Of a DNA stretch of 64,000 nt, positions 27,801 to 43,700 are shown piece after piece. The stretch's first letter is position 1. Each line of letters opens with the position of its first letter. The translations under genes and the position numbers were made by a program. This stretch comes from Chionis minor (taxonomy: Eukaryota > Chordata > Aves > Charadriiformes > Chionididae). The notes under the pieces were generated by a model. The model was not told the DNA's origin and ran no database searches. It saw only the letters and a program-made list of their open reading frames with translations. Location of the stretch: NCBI GenBank assembly GCA_013398295.1, contig VZSF01009106.1, positions 1-64,000 of the forward strand. The letters run 5' to 3'.

Positions 27801-29022
27801 AGAAGAAAGAACCAACTATTTTATGTAGCCATAGGCAGGAAGATCATCACAATTAGCTATAGGAGGAACGGTGAAGTCATCTAGGGAGTTCCTGAATGCT
27901 GCACTTTGGGAAGGGAAGTGACTCTCTTCTCTCCTCTGGATGATGTAGGAAAGGCCAGGTTCTAGGCTAGGTAACTAGAAGCAATTCACACAAACCATAA
28001 AGGTAGCCTGGTCAGAGGGAATGTCCAGTCAACAATCCCTAAGAGCCAACATTTTTAATACTCTAGTTCATCAGAATAAAGGAAATATGACTGCATTTGA
28101 GCCAGTTCAGTCTTCTTATGTGCACTGAATATTAGCAAGATGACTCTCTGCAAGAATTTATGACAAAAGACGTTACCCCAAGACCCCTTTTCTCTATTCT
28201 ATACCTGCGGTTTGCTTGGAAATTGTAAGTTGAGGAAAAGGTGGTTGAGTTAGTTTCATCCTTTCCTGACACAGAGATTTGGGTTCCTCTGGGACACGAG
28301 ATCAAAGAGCAGCCCTCCTCCTCTATCTCTCCCTGCTCCCCGCATCAGAACATGCTGGTCCTTATCAACAGGCTGAAATAGATTGCTCATCCAAACAATT
28401 ACATCATTAGGAAGAAGACGGATGCACAAATCCTTGGTCTCTTAAAGAAAACAACGTCACGTTCTAAAATAAAAAACACATGGGACCTAGGCTTAAAAGC
28501 CAATAAAGCCAGCATGCAGGAAATATTCTGAGGAGAAAAAAAAAATAACGAAGGAAAGCAAGATCTTCCCAGCAACAAAGGAAACGTCAGCACAGTAGGG
28601 AAGATTCAAAACCCGGCATAAACCATGCAGAGGCCGATCTGCCCCCCCGAGCAAGGTGACTGACCCTCCAGGCGCCGGCGGCAATGCCGCCCCAGCCCTG
28701 CGGCTTCACAGGGCGCAACGGGGGGGCCGGGCCTTGCGCAGGACCCCTCGGGGGGCACGGGAGGGACGGGTCCGCACAGCGCGTCCGTCTGTCCGTCCGT
28801 CCGTCCCCCCCGGCGACAGCGGCCGCGACGCACCGCGGGGGTAGGAGGGTTCCGTCAGCCCCGGCCGGGCGCTTCGTCCCTCTCCGCAGCGGGGGGGGTG
28901 GGCGACCCCGGGNCACCCGCGGACTCGCCGGTGTTGATCCAGTCCGGGTTCGCCAGGCTGGCGATGGCGAAGATGTCGGCGGCCAGGAAGAGGCATCCTG
29001 AGATGATGGTCAGTTTGTCCAT
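619..29022 (-). CDS. MOSMO: MOSMO, modulator of Smoothened (three coding exons)
   Basis: Coding exons are 29022-28917, 8846-8634 and 803-619, which join into 504 bases, or 167 residues plus TGA, the length I recall for the vertebrate family. The protein is a small four-pass membrane protein. Hydrophobic segments lie at about residues 4-24, 66-89, 102-123 and 138-161. The first extracellular loop carries Cys46 and Cys56. Known role of the family: MOSMO works with MEGF8 and the ubiquitin ligase MGRN1 to lower the level of Smoothened and other receptors at the cell surface, which weakens Hedgehog signalling. Splice joins are G|GT (Gly36) and A|TG (Met107), with GT-AG borders. The chosen ATG gives the conserved N-terminus MDKLTIISG and lies in a CpG island. 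The only oddity is assembly damage at exon 1: the donor is visible only as GTG before an N at 28913, and part of the exon is repeated 783 bp upstream. Identification is secure. Confidence 0.96.
804..8633 (-). other. MOSMO intron 2
   Basis: This 7.8-kb intron is mostly AT-rich non-coding sequence with clean GTAAGT and CAG borders. The only distinct structure I saw is a CpG-dense patch at about 3805-4028, listed separately. Short open frames here show no protein-like features. Confidence 0.85.
3805..4028. promoter_or_regulatory. CpG-dense patch inside MOSMO intron 2
   Basis: By hand count there are about 19 CpG dinucleotides in about 225 bases, in an intron where CpG is otherwise scarce. The patch includes a TACGTACGCGCG stretch and a CACGTG E-box at 3994-3999. 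It may be a small regulatory element or a minor promoter. Function is inferred from composition only. Confidence 0.3.
8634..8846 (-). CDS. MOSMO: MOSMO exon 2 (residues 36-106)
   Basis: The acceptor is TTTTCAG at 8847 and the donor is GTAAGT at 8633. The exon encodes the rest of the first loop with two cysteines and the motif CIPPRLPPEW, then the second membrane segment and a basic cytoplasmic stretch (HWRREATKYAR). Its 213 bases run from phase 1 to phase 1. Confidence 0.95.
10806..10823. repeat. CTATA pentanucleotide repeat
   Basis: Three full CTATA copies and a partial fourth. A short simple repeat within MOSMO intron 1. Confidence 0.7.
17345..17385. repeat. Short perfect hairpin in MOSMO intron 1
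   Basis: Arms CTGGCCACC (17345-17353) and GGTGGCCAG (17377-17385) are perfect complements, separated by 23 bases. The surrounding 150 bases are more GC-rich than the rest of the intron. No RNA family was recognised. Confidence 0.4.
18817..18830. repeat. CA dinucleotide repeat
   Basis: Seven CA units followed directly by a run of C. A short microsatellite within MOSMO intron 1. Confidence 0.75.
28786..28912. repeat. Left copy of a 127-bp near-identical repeat
   Basis: This copy matches 29475-29601 at an offset of 689 bases with two mismatches. It ends exactly at the N at 28913. It lies in the 5' part of MOSMO intron 1 and begins in a GTCC simple repeat. Confidence 0.88.
28917..29022 (-). CDS. 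MOSMO: MOSMO exon 1 (residues 1-35 plus one base)
   Basis: This exon encodes the start methionine, the first membrane segment and the start of the first extracellular loop (ANPDWINTGESA). The exon ends in G with donor GTG, and an N follows immediately. The segment 29005-29022, including the ATG, is repeated at 29788-29805 in what appears to be a false duplication. Confidence 0.93.
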
Positions 29023-29473
29023 CTCCTCCGGCTCCGGCGGCTCCCGGCTCCGGCCTCCGCCCGGCTCCCGCAGCGGGCCCGGGCCGGGGGCGCCTCACAG
29101 CCGCGGCTCCATGGGCCCCGCGCTCCCCTCGGCAGCGGCGCCAGGAACGGGCCCCCCCCCGGACGGAGCCGGAAGCGAACCCGGCTGGCGGGGGGGCGGT
29201 GGTTACTCCGGAAGGGAAACCCACTCTCCCCGGCCGTCTCCCCCGGGCGGGGCGGGGCTTCCCGCCGGGGGCGTGGCCTCCGCCGCAACGGGGCGGGGCG
29301 ACCCCGGAGCCCGCGGCGCCCTTTCTCTAGGGAGCGGGGTGCGACGGGGCGGGGCCTGCACCTGAGGGGCGTGGAGATGGGCGGGGCTTCCCCTGAAGGG
29401 GCGGGGCGATGGGGCGAGCTGCCGGCGCGAAGAGGGAGGGGCTGGGCGGAGCGCCGGCGGTGGGAGGGGACTA
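29005..29473. repeat. Left copy of a 469-bp near-identical repeat
   Basis: This copy matches 29788-30256 at a constant offset of 783 bases with three mismatches and no gap. It holds the first 18 coding bases of MOSMO and its upstream GC-box region. It ends exactly at the N at 29474. A contig overlap left in the assembly is the likeliest cause. Confidence 0.9.
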
Positions 29474-29474
29474 N

Positions 29475-29601
29475 CGTCTGCCCGTCCGTCCGCCCCCCCC
29501 GGCGACAGCGGCCGCGACGCACCGCGGGGGTAGGAGGGTTCCGTCAGCCCCGGCCGGGCGCTTCGTCCCTCTCCGCAGCGGGGGGGGTGGGCGACCCCGG
29601 G
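29475..29601. repeat. Right copy of the 127-bp repeat
   Basis: This copy starts directly after the N at 29474. Unlike the left copy it continues into 29602-29786, which is probably the true start of MOSMO intron 1 that is missing beside the exon. Confidence 0.88.
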
Positions 29602-29787
29602 AGCTCTCCGCAGCCCCCGGCCCGGCCGCCTCTTCCTGCCCGGCGGCGGGGCCGGCCCCCCCGGGCTGTCTTCCCCCCGGCGGCACCACGACAGTGCCGG
29701 GCCCCGCGCCCCCCGCCTGAGGAGCGGCCCCTCAGGGGGAGCCCGCCCGGCCCCCTCCGCGGCCTCGGGCCCGCCCCCGAGCCCCCN

Positions 29788-30256
29788 GATGGTCAGTTTG
29801 TCCATCTCCTCCGGCTCCGGCGGCTCCCGGCTCCGGCCTCCGCCCGGCTCCCGCAGCGGGCCCGGGCCGGGGGCGCCTCACAGCCGCGGCTCCATGGGCC
29901 CCGCGCTCCCCTCGGCAGCGGCGCCAGGAACGGGCCCCCCCCCGGACGGAGCCGGAAGCGAACCCGGCTGGCGGGGGGGCGGTGGGTACTCCGGAAGGGA
30001 AACCCACTCTCCCCGGCCGTCTCCCCCGGGCGGGGCGGGGCTTCCCGCAGGGGGCGTGGCCTCCGCCGCAACGGGGCGGGGCGACCCCGGAGCCCGCGGC
30101 GCCCTTTCTCTAGGGAGCGGGGTGCGACGGGGCGGGGCCTGCACCTGAGGGGCGTGGAGATGGGCGGGGATTCCCCTGAAGGGGCGGGGCGATGGGGCGA
30201 GCTGCCGGCGCGAAGAGGGAGGGGCTGGGCGGAGCGCCGGCGGTGGGAGGGGACTA
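29788..30256. repeat. Right copy of the 469-bp repeat
   Basis: This copy starts directly after the N at 29787. It repeats the MOSMO start codon (29803-29805) and the first six codons, after which the reading frame runs into the N. This copy continues into unique upstream DNA, so it is the one joined to the real promoter flank. Confidence 0.9.
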
Positions 30257-33200
30257 AGGGAGGGGGCGGGGCTTGGCGGCAGCGCGAGGCCTGAGGGGGG
30301 CGCTGCCGCCGGCCGGCGCGCGCGGGGGTCTCCTGTGAGGGGCCGCCGCGTCGCGTCACGGCTTGGCCCGGCCCCGCGGCCCGGTCCCTCGTTGCCCACA
30401 GGCATCCCTGTGCCCAAAGGTCTCCTTCAGCCCGTCCCTCCCTTCTCCTGCCCACAGGCCGCCCCCTCCTCGGGGAAACATGGCGCACAGAGAGACGAGA
30501 ACGAGCGACTTGGTCAGCCCTGCGCAAAGAGGGCTGAGGAAGGATTGTAGAGCTGCCTTCACCACAAAGCACTACCCGGTGTCTCACTAGTCGCTCTCTC
30601 CAAGCGTTGGGCAGCAGCTTAAATTGCTGTAGCGATGGCTGAAAGCCGGGGAAGCGGAAGGACTCATTCACGGAGGCGTCTCCAGGTGTCACGCGACCAC
30701 AGAGCACCCCAAAAGTGCTACGTTGCATTGCTGTGTGTGCGGTGCGTTTGGAAGAAAACCTAGCTAATCTTGACCAGAAAACTCATCCAAATAAAGCGAT
30801 TTTTGATGATGTGCTTTTCCATGGATTCAGCCACGCTGAAGCGTAGGGGAATCTGTAGCCAATAAGGGAACAATGTACCAAATGTGGGGAACCAGCCCGG
30901 TTTTGGCCACAACAACCCTGTGCCTTCAGTATTGTCCCTCTGCCATGGGAATGCTGAACTAAATTCGTCTGGCGGCCCCCACATCTACAGGTACTTGAAA
31001 AATATCTAATTGCTTACATTATTTTTTCCTTCTAACAGCAAACGCCCACTTACTTTTTTCCAGAGCAGCATAACTGGTCTATACAGAACACATCGGAACA
31101 TACTGGGAAGCAAAGCAGGCAATTGTTCGTGCTGTTTATTTCTATGTACGTCTTTTATGTAGATAGGAGACTATACAAACAAAATTATTAGTAAAATAAC
31201 CTTAAAGTGTTCAACAGCGATCAGTAGGACTTACTATTAGGAGAACCAGCAGCTGTACTTAGGTTCTATCGAAATCGCCAATTCTTGACAGATTTTCTTA
31301 AGGGTGGAGAAAATAGTAGGACTTTTGATGAAAAACAGCTGAAATTGTTCCCTTTAAACAGGAAACAATTGGTGCGTGGAAGAAATGGGACAACTGATTT
31401 TTTATTTAAAAGATTTAAAACTTACATTGCACTAACAACAGGAAGCCAGCAGCCTTGAAAAGAAGTTGTTTCCAAGAATCATCTGTAACTGTCCTATAAA
31501 CTGGCTTTAAGGAGTATTTAAATAGCTTTTAATTCAAGCATTATGTAAAAGTCTGCCTCAAAATGTGTTTGTCTCCAGATAACTCAGCTTCGTGGCAAAG
31601 GGAATAAAGGACGGAGGAGGGGAGAGGGTACACAAAGAGAAGATACGGTTTCCATTGGCTTTTGATACGCAGGCAAATCTGCAGTCAGAAATAGTGACAG
31701 GATCCAGCCTTCATACCCTGCAGGCTGTGTGGTCAGTTATTTAATCTTGCCCAGGTTTAGCAGGAGATGAGTACATGCCTAAGGATGCTGTGTGGGAGGA
31801 CACCACTAGCTATCGGTTTTCCAGAAAGCTTTGGGGCCTCAGAGAGAGCTGCGGTATTGACGGACAGGCAGCCTAAATCAAATTACTCTTCTTGGACTGA
31901 AACATTGCCCTAGATGCAGACACCTCCTCTGTCCAGAGCCACACTTCCCTGTGGCTGCGTTACTGGTGAGGCACTGGGGGGGCTCAGAACCTGCCTGCCC
32001 CAGCATTCTGAGCAGTTGCTGGGGGTTGTCGCCACCTCACCTGCTGGTAGACTTCCTCCAGAGGCCATCATGGAGCAGCAGAACATTTCAAAGAGCTTCG
32101 TCTAGGATACACCTGCCCAGGGGTTTTGGATCCGTAAAAAAACCTCTTCCTCTGGACTCGATGGAACATACACAGTCTTCACCGGCAGCTGGGGATGAAA
32201 CTAAGAGTGAGTTTCCATCTCCTTTGGTTATTTCTTCCTGTCTTCATTTTCATCTCACTACTGCCCCAGCACTACTTGTCCAGTCCTGTATTTCAGTATC
32301 TCAAACTTTTTAAGTCCTAGTGTTACCAGACAGTTTATCTTCTTTATGGAATCCCCAGTGCTCCCAGTTTTCTTAGTATCAAGAGGCATTCCTGCTTTTG
32401 AGATTATTTGGAACAGAATCATAGGCAAATGACAACAGGAAAAGGACATTTCTTCAGCAGAAGAGGGTTGGATGAGATCCTATGCTGCTGCCTGCAGAAA
32501 CTGCAGAAATGAAGGGTGACCTTGGAGAAAATCAGGACAGTGTTAGGGGAACTGTAACATAAGTGCTGTCAAGTGTCTAAACTTTCTGAACAGACAGAAA
32601 ATCCACCTTCCTTGGAGACTATATAAACTGTTATCAGGTATAGTAAAAAGGCAAAAGTCTCATCTAAAAATATGAATCTTAGTGTTCCTCTTAAATGTTT
32701 TGTAGGCTTTGGATTAGTCACAGCTGTCATGGTTTTAAATCTCTCAAGTCTGGCAAGATAACTTTATGCAATAAGAAGCAGCTTACAATCAGGGTTCTGC
32801 CTTCTATGTAAAGTTAGACAGATTTGTCATTAGTCTTTTTTTGTTTGTTGATTGACTGCTGATCATTTGCTGATCTAAAACTGCTCATGAATTTTAATGG
32901 AATTTGCTGAATAATTTTGGCTAGAAAATAATATAAAGTAACCTTAAATCATATAATCTGTTTACATTTATTGGCCTGGAAGTTAAGTACTCATTCTGGA
33001 AGTAGGAAACTAGGATTCAGTTCCCCCTTCTGGCTGAAAAATATCGGAACACACATTTATTAAAAAGTGACCAAGAACACCGCAGGAAAGGTTTCAATCC
33101 CTTCTACTGATCCTGTTCCACTTTGCATAAGTTCCTGAGCCAGAGAAACAGTAGCAGGTCAAACATCCAACCTCTCAGAATTATGAATACATGAAAGTGT

Positions 33201-34425
33201 GTTTCAGAATGGATCTTCCTTTGCTTTTCTTGCATAACCATGAAAATGAAGTATTTCATCCAAATGAAATGCAGAATTCTACTCAACAACAAAAAAATCC
33301 CGTGTTTTTCATCGGGAAGGGAAAAAAAAAATTAAAACCATTTCTGCTTCCTTCTCTGTTCTTCAGTTCAGCAGCCTAATTGACAAATCAAATGTTCACA
33401 TTGCTATACTTTCAATCTTTATTCTTTCACAGACATTCTGTGCTGTCCTTTAGAGCCTGATCCAAAGCTTTACTGAAGCCATTGGAAAGCTGACCAAGTT
33501 TACATATTTTAAAGAGGGGTAAAGTGGTGGGAATTTTCATTAAGTGATTCCAGACTGTTGGATATGGTCACAAGCAGTTAAATTATTGCTACCCTACCAC
33601 AAGAAGTTACATTTAGATTACATCTTAGAACGGAGACAATAATGTAATTTTTAACAGAATACAGTTTGGTTTAGGAGTCTTAAGCACTCGTGTGACAGTC
33701 TTAACTTTTCCTGGCTCTTGATGAGGAGAACAGTCTTGAGAGATGGAGGATTTACTTTATTACCCTATTATATTTCTTGGTGGAGACACTGGGATAATGT
33801 CATTTATATTGTATTACTTGTATTATGCATGTTAATGGGTAGCGGATGCTCAAGAGTATTTTATTTCTCTAGGTGCTAAATATGGCAAGTACAGTCCCTT
33901 CCCTCACGTCAGCAGTAGGGTGTGAAACCAATCTGCTGGAAATTTAGAAATTAATCTTCTCTATAAATATTGATTTGAAAAATCAGTTTTTATAGGAATT
34001 CAATCTTTTCTTGAAGTCCTTAACAGCTGACAAATGCTCTGTTATGTTACTCTGTACCCTGTTCTCTACCTTCCCTGAATATTTTGCCATTTGTAAAGAA
34101 TACTTAACAGCAGTATTGCTTTTTCTCCTGGCAAAATGTGTGACTTTTTAAGAAATAAGTTTCTAAGTAAAAAGTGCTTTCAGTATATTTATTTGCAGAA
34201 AGTTATTTTATGGAGTACACTAACTTTTTAAAGTATTGCTATTGTGGGGTTTTGGCAGCAAGTCAGCAGGCGATGCCTATCTAGAGAAGCAATTAAGGAT
34301 GAGGGACTTAAATGTCTGGACAATTAAGAATGGGTACAGCACCTGCTGAAATGTCTCCTTAGACATTTTATTGAAGAATGATATCACACTTTCAACTAGT
34401 AAAATTTTCCTCTCACTTTTCAAAG
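30257..34425. other. Region between the MOSMO promoter and the first recognised PDZD9 exon
   Basis: The first 200 bases are the edge of the CpG island; the rest is ordinary AT-rich sequence. The PDZD9 start exon and promoter should lie here, but I could not identify them. No other gene was recognised. Confidence 0.6.
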
Positions 34426-39987
<5,562 letters not shown>

Positions 39988-40548
39988 TTCAAAACTTGAC
40001 TTCTTCAAAACCTGGATTCCAAAATTGTATTGTTTTCTTTTAATACATGCCTAGACTTCAAAAAAAAAAAATCTAAGTCTCCTAAGATATTTGAAATTAT
40101 GTACTAGCTATATAAAGCTGTTTTAGCAATGCCCTCCCTCCCCTCAGAGATGTGTATCAACGCTACATTGTGGAGAAGCCCTTCAGAAACACTGTCTCTG
40201 TTGGTGTTTCTGCTACTAGTCCCAGGCAAGCAGCAGCTGCAAGCTCCAAGGTGGTCTAACACATCATCTTCGTTTGAAGGCAAGTTTCTTCATTTACTTG
40301 ATGTAAAGATGGCACAGACAGTTTATCAAGAACCTTTCCTGAACATACAAGAATACATGGACAACTAGTGGCAACTACAGTATTTGTCTGCACCACAGTG
40401 ATCATTTTTGATAACTCTGTGCTTTACTTCAACTAAGTCACCTTATTTTCTCACTCTAGTTTTACCTTCAGTGTACAGAGCCAGACTTACCAGTATTAGA
40501 CACCATTTTCAGTGGAAAAACGAAACACAAAATGTATGAACTCAGCAT

Positions 40549-40554
40549 TTTATT
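40549..40554 (-). terminator. UQCRC2: UQCRC2 polyadenylation signal (distal)
   Basis: A second AATAAA on the minus strand, about 140 bases after the stop codon. Which of the two signals is used cannot be told from sequence. Confidence 0.5.
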
Positions 40555-40631
40555 TGATGAGTGCAAGCCCGCAATTACTCCAGATTAATTTTCTGAAAGA
40601 ACTGAATTCATAAATAACAAGTTAATAGTAA

Positions 40632-40637
40632 TTTATT
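40632..40637 (-). terminator. UQCRC2: UQCRC2 polyadenylation signal (proximal)
   Basis: AATAAA on the minus strand, 59 bases after the UQCRC2 stop codon. It predicts a very short 3' untranslated region. Confidence 0.7.
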
Positions 40638-40695
40638 TAGAACGTAGGTGCCTTAGAGTTCAGGTCCATCTTGAATCCATATCCCAGTTTTGGTT

Positions 40696-40779
40696 TTACA
40701 ACTCGTCAAGAAAAGGAGTATTTCCCAAATCCCCACTAGCTGCCATTGATTTCTTCCCATTGACAAACTTCTTTGCAGC
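40696..40779 (-). CDS. UQCRC2: UQCRC2 exon 14 (residues 431-457 and stop)
   Basis: Encodes [20 protein letters not shown] and TPFLDEL, ending in TAA. The acceptor is TATTTTCAG. Confidence 0.96.
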   Translation of the reverse strand, partial: AAKKFVNGKKSMAASGDLGNTPFLDEL

Positions 40780-43700
40780 CTGAAAATAAATCAGAAATAT
40801 GGATACAAGGGAATATTCGTTAATACAGAGTTTATCTTGCTGCTCATTAGCCTCAGCTTCAAGTCACTAAAACAAATCCCAATGCTACTGTAGTACATAC
40901 TCAAGTAAATAATTTTCCTTTTGCTGTCTAAACTTACTTGTTTCTAATCCAGCACCTTGTTACTTTATAATCTAAACAGGAATGGCAAAATGACAGTCGG
41001 ATATAAAAGGCATAAACTCTTTGAAAATGGTTATTCCTAGAATAATTATTACACCACAAGATACAGCGCATCTCTCCTTACAACTAAATCTATTGCTAGT
41101 TGCTACTGCAACACAAATTGCAGACTGTGAAAAGACAAGTTTTCCGTCTTAGAATTTTTCTTTCTGATGGATTTCTGCATGAAGTTTGCTGCAAGTATAA
41201 GCAACAAGATAATTTGGAATAGCAATGCAGTTATGTCAATTTATCATTAAGCACACTAAATATTCTAGACTGAAGAACCCCAAAAGCTTTGACACAGAAG
41301 CGCCTACAGTGGAACTAAGATCAAGTTTTCCATGAATACCACAGCTGGCAGGTTTGGTAAATTTAAGTGAAGTGGATAAGAATTTCACATACTCCCAGCT
41401 ATACTAGTCCTACAGTGTAAAGGATTAAAGGGTCTTCTGTTAATAAAGTAAGTAAAACCATCAAAAGACAGACAGCTGGGATTTGTAAATGAATTGCTTT
41501 TTTTTTTGAAGATAGTATATGTGTGTGTTTACAAACACACACAAATGAGCACCAGTTTTGTATAAAACCCCAAACTTACACAGTGATTAAGGAACACCTG
41601 TAGATGCCAACACATACTTACATTCACAACATCAGCAGTGGATACAGAGTCGATTTTTTGAGCAACAACAGATGGTGATGTGTGCGTGCCAGAAATCAGT
41701 GACTCGGAGCCAATTTCATTCAGTAACCCTTCTGCAGTCTCCACTGACATCAAATAGGTGGCTTTCAGCTGATTTCTGCCATCAAACAACGCATTAAGGA
41801 TGAGTGAGCACGCAAGTCCTGTTACTACCCTCCCCACCACCCCTGTAACCGCATTGAGTTTTTGGTGCTTTTAAGTTTTCAAGACTACTCTCCATTCGGG
41901 AAATGTTTTCCTTTTCAAATATGGAAGGGTTCCGCAGTTAGAAAAGAGGCACCACAAAGAGGCCAAGCATGAAAATGACAGGGTCCTTGAACACCTCCCG
42001 CCCTTGGAATGATAAGCCACCCCACACAGTCAGATCTCTAGCTCAGAATTTGTTTCTGTTTGAAGTAACTAATGCCAGGAACCCCAGGAATTAGGCAAAC
42101 TAATCTATCAAATTTAAAAGTTAGGTTTAAAATTTATTCCATTTTCTCATTGTGAAGAGATGTACACACAGCAATTTTGTTGCAAGCGATAAAGAAGCAA
42201 TGATTGCAGATGGTTATGCTCCTTGTGCAATAGTTCCATGCTGTTACAAGACAGCAAGTTTATACTGTTTCTCCTGTTTCACACAGCCTCACTGCTATAT
42301 ATGAAAGTCTTATTTTTATAAGCTAGTCCTTGTATTATTTTTTAAAAGTCCAAATGGTAGAAAATGGTTTATTCCAATAGAATATGATGAATTAGCTTGG
42401 TATTTTTGACTGAACTGCAAGACTCTGCAAATTTGGGGTTGGGATTGGTTGGGTTTTTTTGGTCACTAAAGGAAAAAGGTCAATATAGAAAATATGTGGA
42501 CCCATTCCATGAGTGAAACTTAAAAAAAAAAAAGCCACGTTACTGTGTGTAACGCCCTAATACTAGGCAGCTTTGGTACAAAAAAAACCCCAAACACCAC
42601 AACACAAAAAAACCTCACAACATACAAAACTAATAATGCCAAATAATAAAGGTCCAAAATTCACCACTTACCTACCAATGACTAAGGCAGAGACAATCAT
42701 GTCTAGGTTATCATGTTTTGTGTAATCAGGCTTTATGTGGAGTCTTGTAAGTATTTTAATTACATATGCACGCAACAGACAGTATTTTAAGCTTGCTACT
42801 CGGGTGAATTTGTAACACATCGTATTGCACAACTGCAGTTTCAGAGGCTCAATGCAGTTTAACACTGCTCGGAGCTCAAGCACTAACTAATGTGCACATA
42901 GATGTTTATAAATCAGAAACACTGTAACTTTGTTGGTATTATTTTGCCCCATCTCAAATATCTGAGCACAGGATTTCGAGCACTTAGATGTAACATCACT
43001 AATTCAGTGCTTTATGCTTGCAAACCTTCATGACTACTGTTCTTTGAGGATGCAAAAAATTGCTTAATATAATTGCTTTGGGAATTGCTGCAGTGCGACT
43101 GTAAATGGGATTACCCAAATAATGCAATTTAGGATTCTAACTAAATACATCTTAATACTACAGAGTATGATTAAAACAACAGCAACCTACTGGTACTGGC
43201 TAGTTTCTTACACTGAAACAGTTTTCAGAAAACAGTAACACTTGTCTAACAAGTTTCTATTAGGAAATACCACCCACAGAGAATCACTACAGCTTTGGAA
43301 AAAAGCGTATTGACAGTGCTTCAGTTTTAACACAGGAAAGCAAGTGGTTCCCGGTGGAAATAATTCCAGGACAGCGATAAGCTTTGCAGTACAGAATAGT
43401 CTGTGTTTGACAAGTAGCTACATGTTAAGAAACTTCTCTTTACAACACACAACGGTTCTTTTAAGCACTTACTTTGCCTTTGTGACATCATCATCAGTGA
43501 CGCTGCCCTGAGCAACTGCCTTTATCTGGTTCAAAGCAGCTTTAATGACCTGAGGAAAATTAAATCATTTAAGACTTCTTCGAAGCCACATTAAATTTCA
43601 ACGTGTTAGTTCCATAATCTGACATCGTCAGGGAGAGTAACTGACAGTGTTATGATTGCCTGAACTCAATTCTAAACAGCTTTACAACAAAACTAAAAAC

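Larger units (their letters stand above)
8847..28916 (-). other. MOSMO intron 1
   Basis: This is about 20 kb of AT-rich non-coding DNA. I saw no tRNA, other RNA gene or recognisable coding exon in it. It contains a short CA repeat (18817-18830), a CTATA repeat (about 10806-10823) and one perfect 9-bp hairpin at 17345-17385. The right-hand 250 bases belong to the CpG island around exon 1. Its 5' end is disturbed by an N at 28913. Confidence 0.8.
28660..30470. promoter_or_regulatory. CpG island and promoter region of MOSMO
   Basis: About 1.8 kb of very GC- and CpG-rich sequence with many GGGGCGGGGC-type Sp1 boxes (for example around 29230, 29295, 29350, 30036 and 30265) surrounds MOSMO exon 1. 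No TATA box was recognised. The true length is smaller, because the block at 28914-29786 repeats sequence found on either side. MOSMO and PDZD9 point away from each other here, so the island could also serve PDZD9, but no PDZD9 first exon was found in it. Confidence 0.75.
39988..40695. other. Convergent 3' region of PDZD9 (+) and UQCRC2 (-)
   Basis: This holds the 3' untranslated regions of both genes. UQCRC2 has two clear polyadenylation hexamers here. PDZD9 has no AATAAA; a weaker AATACA at about 40040 followed by an A run may serve. Some overlap of the two transcripts is possible. Confidence 0.65.

Noticed and set aside
30480..30590. ATG-led frame beginning MAHRETRTSD as a PDZD9 first exon
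   Set aside because: It has no similarity to the PDZD9 N-terminus as I recall it and no donor in the phase needed to join the exon at 34426.
28587..30728. Long open frames of 150-311 codons on both strands across the MOSMO CpG island
   Set aside because: They are Pro-, Gly- and Arg-rich, cross N positions and repeat junctions, and overlap each other in several frames. This is the usual effect of high GC content lacking stop codons.
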